NCBI GenBank assembly: GCA_948560265.1
Contig: CAOXTD010000001.1
Location: forward strand, 62,001-126,000
Reading direction: 5' to 3'
Length of the DNA: 64,000 nucleotides
Origin: an uncultured Clostridia bacterium
Lineage (GTDB): Bacteria > Bacillota > Clostridia > TANB77 > CAG-508
The first letter of the stretch is position 1; each line of letters begins with the position of its first letter. Under the pieces are notes generated by a model that had not been told where the DNA came from, ran no database searches, and was given only the letters and a program-made list of their open reading frames with translations. Of the stretch, positions 48,243 to 57,309 are shown piece by piece. The position numbers and the translations under genes were made by a program.

Positions 48243-48864
48243 AAAAGAAGTATCAGCAGAAATAGTAGAAAAAAAATCGAAGTTTATAGGAAACCTCTTT
48301 TATGTAGGAAGTGTGCAAGAAGCAGAAGACAAGATTGAGGAAATTCGCAAAAAATATCATGATGCAAGGCACCACTGTTTTGCCTATCGTGTGATAGAAG
48401 AAAATCATGTGCTAGAAAGAGCAAGTGATGATGGTGAGCCAAGTGGTACAGCAGGAGCTCCAATGTTACAATTACTAAATAAAAATGAAGCCGTTAATGT
48501 TTTAATAGTAGTTACAAGATATTTTGGAGGAGTACTACTTGGCACAGGTGGGTTAGTAAGAGCTTACTCGCAAGCAACTGCAGAACCAATGCAAAAGGCA
48601 AACTGGATAAGTTTAGAAAAAGGTGAGGTAATAAAGCTGCCAGTATCTTATCAAAATTTAGCTTATTTACAATATTACTGCAGAAAAAATGATATTTCTA
48701 TTTTAGAAACGAATTTTGACAAAGAGCCTTATGTTATTCTTGAAATTGTAATAGATAAAAAAGGTAAATTCTTACAAGAAATAGAAGAAAAACAGTTTTG
48801 TATACAAAAAATGGAAGTTTTACAAGAAAAGTATATTCAAAAGAAAATACAAGAAAATGCATAA
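48229..48864 (+). CDS. YigZ/IMPACT family protein
   Basis: 211 residues. The N-terminal domain has KSKFIGNLFYV, HDARHHCFAYRV, DDGEPSGTAGAPML and VVTRYFGGVLLGTGGLVRAY, all signatures of the YigZ/YvyE/IMPACT group; a smaller C-terminal domain follows. Function is unclear; eukaryotic IMPACT regulates the translation-control kinase GCN2, and bacterial members may bind nucleic acid. It overlaps the flavoprotein gene by 14 bases. Confidence 0.93.
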   Translation: MKTIEKEVSAEIVEKKSKFIGNLFYVGSVQEAEDKIEEIRKKYHDARHHCFAYRVIEENHVLERASDDGEPSGTAGAPMLQLLNKNEAVNVLIVVTRYFGGVLLGTGGLVRAYSQATAEPMQKANWISLEKGEVIKLPVSYQNLAYLQYYCRKNDISILETNFDKEPYVILEIVIDKKGKFLQEIEEKQFCIQKMEVLQEKYIQKKIQENA

Positions 48865-48909
48865 AAATTAACACTTTTACAACAAAATGGAAAATATTTC
48901 CAAAAATAC

Positions 48910-48964
48910 TTGCAAATTGTAATAAAGCATAATATAATTTCGAAAGTGAAAGTGAGGTTTCGAA
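48910..48964 (+). promoter_or_regulatory. spo0A promoter with two TTTCGAA elements
   Basis: TTGCAA at 48910 and TATAAT at 48933 with a 17-base spacer. TTTCGAA occurs at 48938-48944 and again exactly 20 bases on at 48958-48964. It differs by one base from the 0A box TGTCGAA, so Spo0A autoregulation is possible but unproven. Confidence 0.6.
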
Positions 48965-49030
48965 TTTCCAAAAAATGGAATTTTAAAAATCTTCTTTGCA
49001 AAATTTTGAAGAAAATAGGGGGAAGAAACC

Positions 49031-49846
49031 GTGAGTGAAAAGATTACAATATTGGTAGCAGATGATAATAATGATTTTACAGCCACATTGTCAAGTTATT
49101 TAGAGCAAGAAGAGGAAATGGAAATTATAGGAATTGCGAGAGATGGTAATGAAGCATATAACATGGTTCTTGAATTACAACCAGATATCATTTTATTAGA
49201 TATGATTATGCCACATTTAGATGGATTAGGTGTATTAGAGAAAATAGTAGATACAGATATGGAAAAAAGACCATTATCTATTATTCTATCAGCAGTAGGA
49301 CAAGATAAAATTACACAGAAAGCAATTGCACTAGGAGCACAATATTATATTGTGAAACCATTTGACATCAATGTATTAGTGAAAAGAATGAAGGAACTTA
49401 AGAATTATCAGCCAGCACAATTCAAAAATTTTATTACTCGTGAAATTAAAAATCAATATATTGATATAGCACCAGAAAGGAAGAAAGACCAAGAAAACCT
49501 AGAAGCATTAGTTACAAATATTATTCACGAAGTTGGAGTACCTGCACATATAAAAGGATACCAATATTTAAGAGAAGCCATTATGATGGTAATCAGAGAT
49601 ACTGATGTAATTAACCAAATTACAAAACAGTTATATCCTGAAATAGCAGGAAAATATCATACAACACCAAGTAGAGTAGAAAGAGCCATCCGCCATGCGA
49701 TTGAAGTAGCATGGGGAAGAGGACAAGCTGATACTGTGGAAAATATTTTTGGCTATACAGTTTCTGCAAATCGTGGAAAGCCTACCAACAGTGAGTTTAT
49801 AGCAATGATTGCGGATAAGCTAAGGCTTGAGTTAAAGAGTGCATAA
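49031..49846 (+). CDS. spo0A: Sporulation master regulator Spo0A
   Basis: 271-residue response regulator that commits the cell to sporulation. The receiver domain has ADDNNDF and the phospho-acceptor Asp in [13 protein letters not shown], with KPF near residue 107. The C-terminal DNA-binding domain has the diagnostic [19 protein letters not shown] and [24 protein letters not shown] start after AGGGGGAAG. The spoIVB gene that often precedes spo0A is not here. Confidence 0.98.
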   Translation: MSEKITILVADDNNDFTATLSSYLEQEEEMEIIGIARDGNEAYNMVLELQPDIILLDMIMPHLDGLGVLEKIVDTDMEKRPLSIILSAVGQDKITQKAIALGAQYYIVKPFDINVLVKRMKELKNYQPAQFKNFITREIKNQYIDIAPERKKDQENLEALVTNIIHEVGVPAHIKGYQYLREAIMMVIRDTDVINQITKQLYPEIAGKYHTTPSRVERAIRHAIEVAWGRGQADTVENIFGYTVSANRGKPTNSEFIAMIADKLRLELKSA

Positions 49847-49854
49847 AAAGCAAG

Positions 49855-49883
49855 AAACAAGGTTGAAATATACCTTGTTTTTG
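49855..49883 (+). terminator. Terminator after spo0A
   Basis: AAACAAGGT and ACCTTGTTT form the stem, followed by TTGTT. Confidence 0.8.
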
Positions 49884-49911
49884 TTATCACAGATTCAAAA
49901 GAATCAATTGA

Positions 49912-49940
49912 TTGACAGAATATATAAATTATGTTACAAT
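49912..49940 (+). promoter_or_regulatory. Promoter of the lysine-riboswitch operon
   Basis: TTGACA at 49912 and TACAAT at 49935 with a 17-base spacer; the riboswitch starts about 15 bases after the expected transcription start. Confidence 0.8.
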
Positions 49941-49949
49941 AAAAATGAT

Positions 49950-50100
49950 GTATATTGAAAGAGGTTGCAATTTTTAAGAGTATTACTTTTGTTAGCAGAT
50001 AATTGCAAAAGTAAGAAAGGGAAAATTGCCGAAATTGAAAAGCGAAATCTGTAACTTTTCAGTTGGGCTAATGCAAAATATGTATTAGACTGTCACAAAA
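49950..50100 (+). ncRNA. Lysine riboswitch (L box)
   Basis: Conserved L-box elements occur in the right order and spacing: AGAGGTTGC (49960), AAGAGTA (49976), a long hairpin with ACTTTTG and CAAAAGT arms, GAAAGGGAAAATTGCCGAAA (50016-50034), TTGGGCTAATG and CATTAGACTGTCAC-like 3' strand ending near 50096. The terminator of the expression platform is at 50154-50186. Lysine binding should favour termination and lower expression of the two downstream genes. Lysine riboswitches normally control lysine synthesis or uptake. Confidence 0.88.
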
Positions 50101-50153
50101 AATAATTGTGGGGTGCTTTCAAACAAATAAGAAATGATTGATAGATTTTTTAT

Positions 50154-50186
50154 GGGTTTGCGAAGGTAACTTTGCAACCCTTTTTT
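50154..50186 (+). terminator. Expression-platform terminator of the lysine riboswitch
   Basis: GGGTT(T)GCGAAG and CTTTGCAACCC pair with one bulged base around GTAA, followed by six T. It lies 40 bases before the next gene's start. Confidence 0.85.
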
Positions 50187-50225
50187 GATGTATATCAAAT
50201 AAAAAATAAAAGGGGAATGACAATT

Positions 50226-51263
50226 ATGAAGAGAGAATTATTGGAAAAATTACAACAAGCTTGTGAATTAATGACAAGAGATTATCATATGCAAACTGGA
50301 AACAGGCATATTAGATTTAGTGTATTACAACTTTTAGAAGAAAAATATCCAGAAGTAACTTTAAGAACTGACTTAGTAAGACAAGCAGCGCAACTTTATG
50401 ATGAATATCAAGGAAACGAAGAATATATCCATATTCCAGATATCCATCAAATGCTATATAACTTAAGATGTTATCCAGTACTAGGTGCTTTTGATATGCA
50501 AAGTGGAGAGTTGGAAGGAGTTGTTACAATTAAATATCATGAAAACACTTCAGAAAAAGAAACAGATCCATATTATCCAAAGCCAGATGCAAAATTCTTT
50601 TCTATTACAGGAGTTATTGTAAAACAAAGAGAGAATATGTTAAATAAGGGATTAGGTAGCAATTTATATGCTTCATCTATATTAGGGTTGCAGGAATATG
50701 CTAGTCAACATCCTGAGGAGAACGTAGAATTAAATGTAGTTATTGACTGTACTAATTTACCGAGTTTATATGCTTTGACAAATGGAAATGAAAAAATAGC
50801 AGCAGGTGGATATTTGAGAGCAAATCAAAAGTTACCAGCAGTTTTAGATGGAATTTATACTGTAAGAGATGAAGAACGCCATTTAATAGAAGCACCAACG
50901 TATGTTATTAAAATTCCACTAATGCCACGAAAAATAGAAGAAGATGAGAGGGAATGCCAAGTTTTTTCATATAATACTAAAAGAGATACACCAAGTTATC
51001 AGCAATATGAAGAGTTATTAGATACTATTTTAGAAAAGATTAAACAAGATGAAACGTGTATGGTGACACAAATGGAAGATGAAGGAACAGGAACAGTTAG
51101 TTATATTCATACAGACAATTTAGAAATTCATTTAGAAGATATGAAATTGGAACGAAATGGAACGCAAAATATTGGAAAGAAAAGGATTCCGAGAGGAGAT
51201 GTTAGTAGCTTCGTAGGTCCAATGCCAGACTTAAGAAAAGAGATAGAGGAGGACGAAAGATAA
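50226..51263 (+). CDS. Uncharacterised protein under a lysine riboswitch, possibly acyltransferase-like
   Basis: 345 residues from ATG 50226, which is 11 bases after AAAAGGGG; ATG 50217 is too close. No signal peptide or membrane segment. The middle (about 115-240) has VVTIKYHEN, FFSITGVIVKQRENMLNKGL and LNVVIDCTNLPSLYALT, a beta-alpha pattern reminiscent of GNAT acetyltransferases, but no motif is decisive. It stops two bases before pepD, so the two are cotranscribed and share lysine control. A function in lysine or Lys-peptide metabolism is inferred from context alone. Confidence 0.7.
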   Translation: MKRELLEKLQQACELMTRDYHMQTGNRHIRFSVLQLLEEKYPEVTLRTDLVRQAAQLYDEYQGNEEYIHIPDIHQMLYNLRCYPVLGAFDMQSGELEGVVTIKYHENTSEKETDPYYPKPDAKFFSITGVIVKQRENMLNKGLGSNLYASSILGLQEYASQHPEENVELNVVIDCTNLPSLYALTNGNEKIAAGGYLRANQKLPAVLDGIYTVRDEERHLIEAPTYVIKIPLMPRKIEEDERECQVFSYNTKRDTPSYQQYEELLDTILEKIKQDETCMVTQMEDEGTGTVSYIHTDNLEIHLEDMKLERNGTQNIGKKRIPRGDVSSFVGPMPDLRKEIEEDER

Positions 51264-51265
51264 AT

Positions 51266-52633
51266 ATGGAATTAAATACAATACAATTCTTTAAAGAAAT
51301 TGCGAAAATACCAAGAGAGTCAGGCAATGAAAAGCAAATTGCAGAATATTTGTGTCGATTTGCAGAAGAAAGAAACTTGTTTTATGAGCAGGATCAATAT
51401 CATAATGTATTAATTAAGAAAAAAACTGCTCACAAAGAGCCAATTGTTTTACAAGCACATACAGATATGGTGTGTGAAAAAGAAGAGGGAAAGGTGGTTG
51501 ACTTTGCTAAAGATGCTATTGAGGTAATAGAAGAAAATGGATATTTAAAAGCGAAGGGAACAACTCTAGGAGCTGATAATGGAATAGGCGTAGCACAGAT
51601 ATTAGCCATTTTAGATAGTGACATTCCTTGTAATATAGAAGCAATTTTTACTGCAACAGAAGAAACCTCTATGATAGGTGCCATGAATTTTGATGTAAGC
51701 AAACTGGAAGGAAAGAAATTACTAAATTTAGATGGTTTTGAAGAAAATGTTATTTTAATAGAAAGTGCATGTTTTTATGATATCATTTTAAAACTGAACA
51801 ATAGATTTAGTAAGCCAAGAAGACAAAATACATATAACATTATTTTAAGTGGAATGGAAGGAGGACATTCAGGATTTGAAATTGATAAAAAACGTGGGAA
51901 TAGTAATATAGAATTAGCCAAATTACTAGAGAAAATAGAAGATATAGAAATAAGTGATTTTGTAGGAGGAACAAAATTCAATGTAATTCCTTTGCAGGCT
52001 AAAGCAAAAATTATGACTAATTTAACAGAAATAGAAATGGAAAGATTATGTCAAGACATGCAAAAAGAGTTACGAGCAAATTATCCTAAAATTAAAGTTA
52101 CATCAGTATTTAAAAATATAAAAGAAAAAGTAATTGATACGCAGCAATCAAAAGAATTTTTACAAAAAATAATACAATTTCCACACGGAGTGTTTTATAG
52201 AAATGAGAATCAAGAAGTGACTACATCTGTTAATTTAGGTGTTGTTAATTTGCAAGAGCAAAAATTTAAAGTGGGAATGAGAAGTTCAAAGGAATCAGAA
52301 GAGCAGGAATGTTTGAATGTACTTAAAAGTTATAGTGGGAAATTTCAATTAGACTTTACTATTATAGGATCACAACCAGGTTTTGAATCCAATCCTAATA
52401 GTTCACTTATTCAGGAATTGTTAAAATCTCACCCTATAGAGGAATTTAAAGAGTCTCCAAAATTAAAACCAGTTCATATTACAGTAGAAGTGGGATTTTT
52501 TAAACAGAAAATTCCAAATCTTCAAATTGCTATTATTTCTCCTAATATTCAGGGAGCACATACTACAAAAGAATGTGTAGAAATAGATTCTATTAGAAAA
52601 GTAGACAAATGGCTTATGAATTTTATAGAATAA
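51266..52633 (+). CDS. pepD: Aminoacyl-histidine dipeptidase (PepD family)
   Basis: Zinc-dependent M20 peptidase of 455 residues that splits dipeptides in the cytoplasm. Metal-binding motifs are in order: LQAHTDMVCEK (His and Asp), TLGADNGIGVA, TEETSMIGA (catalytic Glu) and AHTTKECVEI near the C-terminus; GGHSGFEI lies in the dimerisation lid. Ribosome binding site GAGGAGG. It is second in an operon preceded by a lysine riboswitch, which suggests a role in releasing lysine from peptides. Confidence 0.93.
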   Translation: MELNTIQFFKEIAKIPRESGNEKQIAEYLCRFAEERNLFYEQDQYHNVLIKKKTAHKEPIVLQAHTDMVCEKEEGKVVDFAKDAIEVIEENGYLKAKGTTLGADNGIGVAQILAILDSDIPCNIEAIFTATEETSMIGAMNFDVSKLEGKKLLNLDGFEENVILIESACFYDIILKLNNRFSKPRRQNTYNIILSGMEGGHSGFEIDKKRGNSNIELAKLLEKIEDIEISDFVGGTKFNVIPLQAKAKIMTNLTEIEMERLCQDMQKELRANYPKIKVTSVFKNIKEKVIDTQQSKEFLQKIIQFPHGVFYRNENQEVTTSVNLGVVNLQEQKFKVGMRSSKESEEQECLNVLKSYSGKFQLDFTIIGSQPGFESNPNSSLIQELLKSHPIEEFKESPKLKPVHITVEVGFFKQKIPNLQIAIISPNIQGAHTTKECVEIDSIRKVDKWLMNFIE

Positions 52634-52637
52634 ATCC

Positions 52638-52666
52638 TTTACTTTTGTTCTTTTTTTGTGTAAAAT
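52638..52666 (+). promoter_or_regulatory. Promoter after pepD
   Basis: TTTACT at 52638 and TAAAAT at 52661 with a 17-base spacer, 40 bases before the small exported-protein gene. Confidence 0.5.
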
Positions 52667-52705
52667 GGATATGTAAGAATTAAAAAGGTAGAGAGGATAA
52701 AATTT

Positions 52706-53062
52706 ATGAAAAAGCAAATCATATCATTGATTACAGCAGTTACTATTTTCTTTATATTGGGATTGACAGATTGCGTATTAGCAACGAATCAGCCAATTGA
52801 AAATGAAGATACACCTATTACTAGTGAAGTAACAAATGTACAAGAACCAGGAATGACACAAAATCAAGATAATACACAGTGGGTTGGTGCTAATTCTACT
52901 CCGACAGATTATATTAATGACATTAATAGCCAATTACAGAATATAGTATCGAAGCAACAGCCAAAAGACAATAGAAGAGCAGTTGCTGTTACTATCATTA
53001 TTATTGTTACAGTTGCTCTTATTGCAATGCTTGTAACTTGGTATTATATGACAAATCGATAA
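52706..53062 (+). CDS. Small membrane protein with signal peptide and C-terminal anchor
   Basis: 118 residues: signal sequence (about 1-25, ending near VLATNQ), an Asn/Gln/Thr-rich linker, and a C-terminal membrane helix (about 93-113) followed by a short YYMTNR tail. Ribosome binding site AGAGAGG. No family recognised. Confidence 0.65.
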   Translation: MKKQIISLITAVTIFFILGLTDCVLATNQPIENEDTPITSEVTNVQEPGMTQNQDNTQWVGANSTPTDYINDINSQLQNIVSKQQPKDNRRAVAVTIIIIVTVALIAMLVTWYYMTNR

Positions 53063-53117
53063 AAACAAGAATGGTGCTTGAAAAACTTCAAGTACCTTTT
53101 CGTTCATAGGAGATAAA

Positions 53118-53642
53118 ATGGAAGAGTTTGATTTTGAACAGGCGAATAATCGAGAATATGTGTTAAATATAGTAAAAAAAGATGGAAAATTATTAGACTT
53201 TGCTTCTAAGGAGTTGCAAGATGATAAGGAAATTGCAATGGCGGCAGTAGAACAAAATCCAATTGCATTAGAATTTGTGAGCACGAGATTAAAAGGAGAT
53301 AGAGAAATTGTATATAGTTCTGTATCGAGAATAGGGTGGACAGCTTGTTATGCTAGTGATAAGTTACGAGGCGACAAAGAATTGATGCTAGCGGGGCTAA
53401 AGATAGAAGGACAAATTTTATATTATTCTTCTAAAGAGCTAAGAGATGATAAAGATATCGTTTTACAAGCAGTTACTAAAAAAGGGTTAATTTTGAAATA
53501 TGCAAGTAGACGTTTGAGAAATGATAAAGAGATAGTGCTTGCAGCCATTAAACAGGATAAAAGAGCAAAAGAATATATTGATTCAGAAGAATTAAAACAA
53601 GATGAAGAGATACAAGCTATTTTAAATCCACCACAGGAGTAA
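53118..53642 (+). CDS. DUF4116 repeat protein
   Basis: 174 residues made of about four tandem units of 35-40 residues with the pattern LRxDKEIVLxAVxxxxxxLxYAS (KLRGDKELMLAGLKIEG, ELRDDKDIVLQAVTKKG, RLRNDKEIVLAAIKQDK). This is the DUF4116 repeat, of unknown function, found in variable gene families of protists and bacteria. It abuts the DNA-alkylation-repair gene (3 bases). Confidence 0.85.
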   Translation: MEEFDFEQANNREYVLNIVKKDGKLLDFASKELQDDKEIAMAAVEQNPIALEFVSTRLKGDREIVYSSVSRIGWTACYASDKLRGDKELMLAGLKIEGQILYYSSKELRDDKDIVLQAVTKKGLILKYASRRLRNDKEIVLAAIKQDKRAKEYIDSEELKQDEEIQAILNPPQE

Positions 53643-53645
53643 GAA

Positions 53646-54326
53646 ATGGAATCTATTAGAGAAAAATTATTTGAATTACAAGATAAAAAATATCAAGAAT
53701 TTCATAGTAAATTATGTCCAAATGTAAATGACATCATTGGGGTCCGCATTCCGAATTTAAGAAAGTTGGCAAAACAAATTGCCAAAGAAAGTCCACAAGA
53801 ATACTTGAAAAATGCACCCATAGAGTATTATGAAGAAAGAATGTTACAAGGTTTAGTAATTGGCTATATGAAGGCAGAATTAAAAGAAAGATTGGAATAT
53901 TTAGATAAATTTGTACCAATTATTGATAATTGGGCAGTTTGTGATTGTTGCACTTCAACTTATAAATTTACTATCAAATATCCAGAAAAAATGTGGGAAT
54001 ATATTCAAAAATATCTTTCATCTAATCGAGAATTTGAATTACGTTTTGCAATTATTATGCTTATGGACTATTATTTAGAAGAAGAATATATTGACCAAGT
54101 TTTAGCCATATATGATAGTATTCATAATGAAGGCTATTATGTTAAAATGGGAGTAGCATGGGCTTTATCTATGGCATATGTGAAATTTCCAGAAAAGACA
54201 ATGAAGCTATTACAAAATAATCATTTAGATGATTTCACTTATAATAAAACATTACAAAAAATGAGAGAATCTTATCAAGTAGATAGCCAAATGAAAGAAA
54301 AATTAAAAAGAATGAAGAGAGGGTGA
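53646..54326 (+). CDS. DNA alkylation repair protein (AlkD-like HEAT repeat)
   Basis: 226 residues, helical throughout. GVRIPNLRKLAKQIAKE, IDNWAVCDCCTST and YYVKMGVAWALSMAYVKFP are typical of the AlkD family, HEAT-like glycosylases that remove alkylated purines. Trp and Asp in the DNWAVCD segment correspond to the active-site region. It is cotranscribed with the DUF4116 gene and with a PLC-like gene 6 bases on. Confidence 0.9.
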   Translation: MESIREKLFELQDKKYQEFHSKLCPNVNDIIGVRIPNLRKLAKQIAKESPQEYLKNAPIEYYEERMLQGLVIGYMKAELKERLEYLDKFVPIIDNWAVCDCCTSTYKFTIKYPEKMWEYIQKYLSSNREFELRFAIIMLMDYYLEEEYIDQVLAIYDSIHNEGYYVKMGVAWALSMAYVKFPEKTMKLLQNNHLDDFTYNKTLQKMRESYQVDSQMKEKLKRMKRG

Positions 54327-54332
54327 AATGTT

Positions 54333-55019
54333 ATGCCATCGTGGGCAATTCATTTAAAAGTAGCAAAAGAGTTAGCAAAAGATATGCCGCAAGAAGAGGA
54401 ACAACGTTTCTTATTAGGAAATCTTTTGCCAGATGTAAATGTAGGATATTTAATTAATCCAATTTCTAAACAAATTCCATATAGTATAACTCATTATGGG
54501 AAAATGGAAACATTTGATGGAAAGACGAGGGAGTTCCCAGACTATGAAACTTTTATAAAAAAATATGTAGATAGTATGAAAGACCCAATTGTGAGAGGTT
54601 ACTTAGCCCATTTAGCAACTGACTTTTACTGGAATTACCAAACCTATATTAAAAAAGGAATTTATAAAAATGGCAAAATGATAGGATTACAGGGAAAGAC
54701 TAATGTAGTTTTGGGAGAAAGTGAAGTGCTACGCCAAACGAAGGTTGGAGATTTTAATAGTCTTTCTTATCATTTATATCATAATAATCTAGTAGAGATT
54801 CCGAAGTTTAAAGAAGAGTTTGTTCAGGAGGCACAGAAGGTAAGTGAAATTCATATTGAAAAAATAGACTTAGAAGGGGTAAATCAATATTTTAAAGAAG
54901 TTCCAGAAAAAATACAAAAGGAAAATAAAGCATTTAAAATATTTAGCTTAGAAGAAATGGAACAAGATTTAGAGGAAAATGTAGAGTTTATACAAAATCT
55001 TTTTAAAAAGATAGAATAA
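54333..55019 (+). CDS. Zinc-dependent phospholipase C-like protein
   Basis: 228 residues. The N-terminal PSWAIHLKVAKEL, LLGNLLPDVNVGY and YLAHLATDFYWN motifs place it in the PF00882-like group (metal-binding His and Asp). There is no signal peptide, so the protein is probably intracellular and the phospholipase name may not reflect its activity. Confidence 0.75.
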   Translation: MPSWAIHLKVAKELAKDMPQEEEQRFLLGNLLPDVNVGYLINPISKQIPYSITHYGKMETFDGKTREFPDYETFIKKYVDSMKDPIVRGYLAHLATDFYWNYQTYIKKGIYKNGKMIGLQGKTNVVLGESEVLRQTKVGDFNSLSYHLYHNNLVEIPKFKEEFVQEAQKVSEIHIEKIDLEGVNQYFKEVPEKIQKENKAFKIFSLEEMEQDLEENVEFIQNLFKKIE

Positions 55020-55046
55020 TTTGATAAAAATATCAAAGAATAAGTA

Positions 55047-55304
55047 ATGGTGATAAAAATGAAAATGTCTTGGATTAAATATGAAAAAGATGACAGAAGT
55101 TTTCGACTACCAGAAGCTTTAGGCTTTGATGTTTTTAAATTGCAGGATTTAGAGCAAACAGATAATACAATTAAGGAGTTAATCGGAAAAAAATATGATA
55201 CTATTATTATTTCTAATGAAGTAGCAGGATTTTCCGAAGATATCATAAAAAAGTATCAAAAAGATAAAGAAATTAAAATTGTCATTTCTCTGGACAAAGA
55301 CTAA
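55047..55304 (+). CDS. Small protein of unknown function
   Basis: 85 residues at most (an internal ATG is five codons on). A Rossmann-like beta-alpha-beta pattern with KKYDTIIISNEVAGFSEDII recalls V-type ATPase F subunits, but no ATPase genes are near. The next gene is yyaC. No confident family. Confidence 0.5.
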   Translation: MVIKMKMSWIKYEKDDRSFRLPEALGFDVFKLQDLEQTDNTIKELIGKKYDTIIISNEVAGFSEDIIKKYQKDKEIKIVISLDKD

Positions 55305-55331
55305 TAAGATAGAAATAAGGAGAAAGACAAA

Positions 55332-55772
55332 ATGGAAAAATATATATTTGCATGTATTGGAACTAGCCAATTAATAGAGGATTCTTTTGGACCACGTGTA
55401 GGTGAGATTCTAGAAAAGAAATTAAAACAAAATGAAAACATTAAAATATTGGGAACCATGAAATGCCCTATTCATTTTCAAAATGCTCCTATTTTTTTAG
55501 ATTATTTAAGCAATTTACCTGGCAAATTAATTGTAATAGATTCTGCTTTAGGAGAAGAGAAACTAATTGGTAATACTTATATGAATAGAGGAGGAATAGA
55601 AATTGGCAAAGCTTTTGGGAGAAGTCTTTATTTCCCTGCGCAATGGAACATTAAAACTATTGTAGGAAAACAAGCAAAGCAATTACAGGAAGAAAAAGCA
55701 ACTTATCAAATAAACCAATTAGCACAAAGATTGGCTACACAAATTGTAGATGTTATGCAAGAATTGACCTAA
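55332..55772 (+). CDS. yyaC: Sporulation protein YyaC (DUF1256)
   Basis: 146 residues. IGTSQLIEDSFGPRVGEIL, GTMKCPIHFQNAP, VIDSALGEE and NRGGIEIGKAFGR are family signatures. YyaC is a spore-associated protein distantly related to the germination protease GPR and is found only in endospore formers. AAGGAG ribosome binding site. Confidence 0.93.
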   Translation: MEKYIFACIGTSQLIEDSFGPRVGEILEKKLKQNENIKILGTMKCPIHFQNAPIFLDYLSNLPGKLIVIDSALGEEKLIGNTYMNRGGIEIGKAFGRSLYFPAQWNIKTIVGKQAKQLQEEKATYQINQLAQRLATQIVDVMQELT

Positions 55773-55860
55773 AGTTTTTCAAAACACCTGTATAAAAAAT
55801 TACAGAAATGGAAAAAATAGAACTAGTTAATAAAACACTAAGAAAGGAAAAAGAAAAAAA

Positions 55861-56220
55861 ATGGATACAGGTGGAATGAAAAATATTGTAATATTAAAGG
55901 ATTTGCCTTCTAATTTAGTAGAAGAAGCAATTGTATTTTTAAAGGAAAATCAGAAATTGAAGAAACCAGAATTGGTGGATATCGAAAATAAAAATCAAAA
56001 AGGAAAAACTACATCAAAAGTAGAAAAGAGTAAAAAGGATTATATTGTAAATGAAGCGCAAATGCTTATTGCAGAATATATCTCTAAGATAGAAAATAAC
56101 CATAAAAATGAAGAATTTTCTTATAAAAGATTAAAGAAAAAATATCGATTATTAAAAAAAGTAAGCTGTGTTTTAGCAATAGGGCTTGCAATTAATATTA
56201 TTTTACTATTTGTTATTTAA
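55861..56220 (+). CDS. C-terminally anchored small protein of unknown function
   Basis: 119 residues; a Lys/Glu-rich cytoplasmic region and one C-terminal membrane helix (about 100-119, CVLAIGLAINIILLFVI). Its ribosome binding site is AAGGAAAAAG. It lies between yyaC and spoIVFA, so a sporulation role is possible. Not recognised. Confidence 0.55.
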   Translation: MDTGGMKNIVILKDLPSNLVEEAIVFLKENQKLKKPELVDIENKNQKGKTTSKVEKSKKDYIVNEAQMLIAEYISKIENNHKNEEFSYKRLKKKYRLLKKVSCVLAIGLAINIILLFVI

Positions 56221-56290
56221 ATTAAGAATAATACATCTCTTCTAGGCATATAAATGAAGCAAGAAGCTACAAAGGAAGAGGTGTATTTTT

Positions 56291-57292
56291 GTGGAAAAAA
56301 CAATATCTCCAGAAGAAAGAATTAGAAGAGCAGAAGAAATTTATTATAGAAGAAGAGAAAATAGTAATTCTGTTAGAATGTCTAGTAGTCAGGTAAAAGA
56401 GGAAAATGAAAACAGAAGGATTTCTCTTTACAAAAAGATGATTATACAAGTTTTAACTTGTATTTTAATTTATCTAATTTTTTCTTTAATTAAAGAAGCA
56501 AACTATATTTTCTCAACAGATGTGATGAACAAGACGAAAGAATTTCTAAGTACAGATATCAACTTTCAAATTATAGCGGAAAATGTAGGACAGTTTTTTC
56601 AAGATAACCAAGATAAATTAGACTTCTTAGGGAGTTGGTTAAAAGAAGATGGAAATGAAGCTAAAAATGAAGAAAATGCAAATCAAGAAAATGAACAAAG
56701 CGAAAATGAGAATACAGAAAATAAGGAAAATGCACAAGTAGAAGATAATACAGAAAAGGAAAACAAAGTGACTAATGAGGCAAAAGACAATACAGCTAAT
56801 CAAATAGGAATAGGTGGGGCTTCTAATAGTGAAGCGGCAGTAGCAACATCTTCTAGTGGGAGCAGTAACAAAACACAAATGCAAAAAGATGCGGATTATA
56901 TTAAAGCAAACTTCAAATTAGAGCTTCCACTCAAAGGAACTGTGACATCACATTATGGAAAAAGAGAAGCAACAGAAATTGTATCAGAAAATCATTATGG
57001 TATTGATATCGGTGTAAATGAGGGAACAACAGTCGTAGCGGCAATGGAGGGAAAAGTGAGTTTAGTTTCGACACAAGGAGAGTATGGTACTCATATAAAG
57101 ATTACCAATAAAGATATTACTACAATTTATGCGCATTGTAGTAAGATTTTGGTAAAGCAGGGTGCAACAATAAAAAAAGGACAAAAAATAGCTCTTTCTG
57201 GAAATACAGGAAGAACAACAGGGCCACATCTGCATTTTGAAATACGTAGAAGTAATAGAGTAGTTGATCCAGAATTAGTTTTAAAATTTTAA
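56291..57292 (+). CDS. spoIVFA: SpoIVFA-like M23 domain protein
   Basis: 333 residues. A cytoplasmic head is followed by a membrane helix (about 50-68), a long Glu/Asn-rich linker (about 115-190) and an M23 domain with HYGIDIGVNEGT, YAHCSKILVK and GPHLHFEIRRS. Followed 17 bases on by an M50 protease, the arrangement of spoIVFA-spoIVFB, in which SpoIVFA holds the pro-sigma-K protease in check. Unlike the degenerate LytM domain of Bacillus SpoIVFA, the zinc ligands (HxxxD and HLH) look complete. GTG start. Confidence 0.85.
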   Translation: MEKTISPEERIRRAEEIYYRRRENSNSVRMSSSQVKEENENRRISLYKKMIIQVLTCILIYLIFSLIKEANYIFSTDVMNKTKEFLSTDINFQIIAENVGQFFQDNQDKLDFLGSWLKEDGNEAKNEENANQENEQSENENTENKENAQVEDNTEKENKVTNEAKDNTANQIGIGGASNSEAAVATSSSGSSNKTQMQKDADYIKANFKLELPLKGTVTSHYGKREATEIVSENHYGIDIGVNEGTTVVAAMEGKVSLVSTQGEYGTHIKITNKDITTIYAHCSKILVKQGATIKKGQKIALSGNTGRTTGPHLHFEIRRSNRVVDPELVLKF

Positions 57293-57309
57293 AATGGAAG
57301 GGAAATAAT

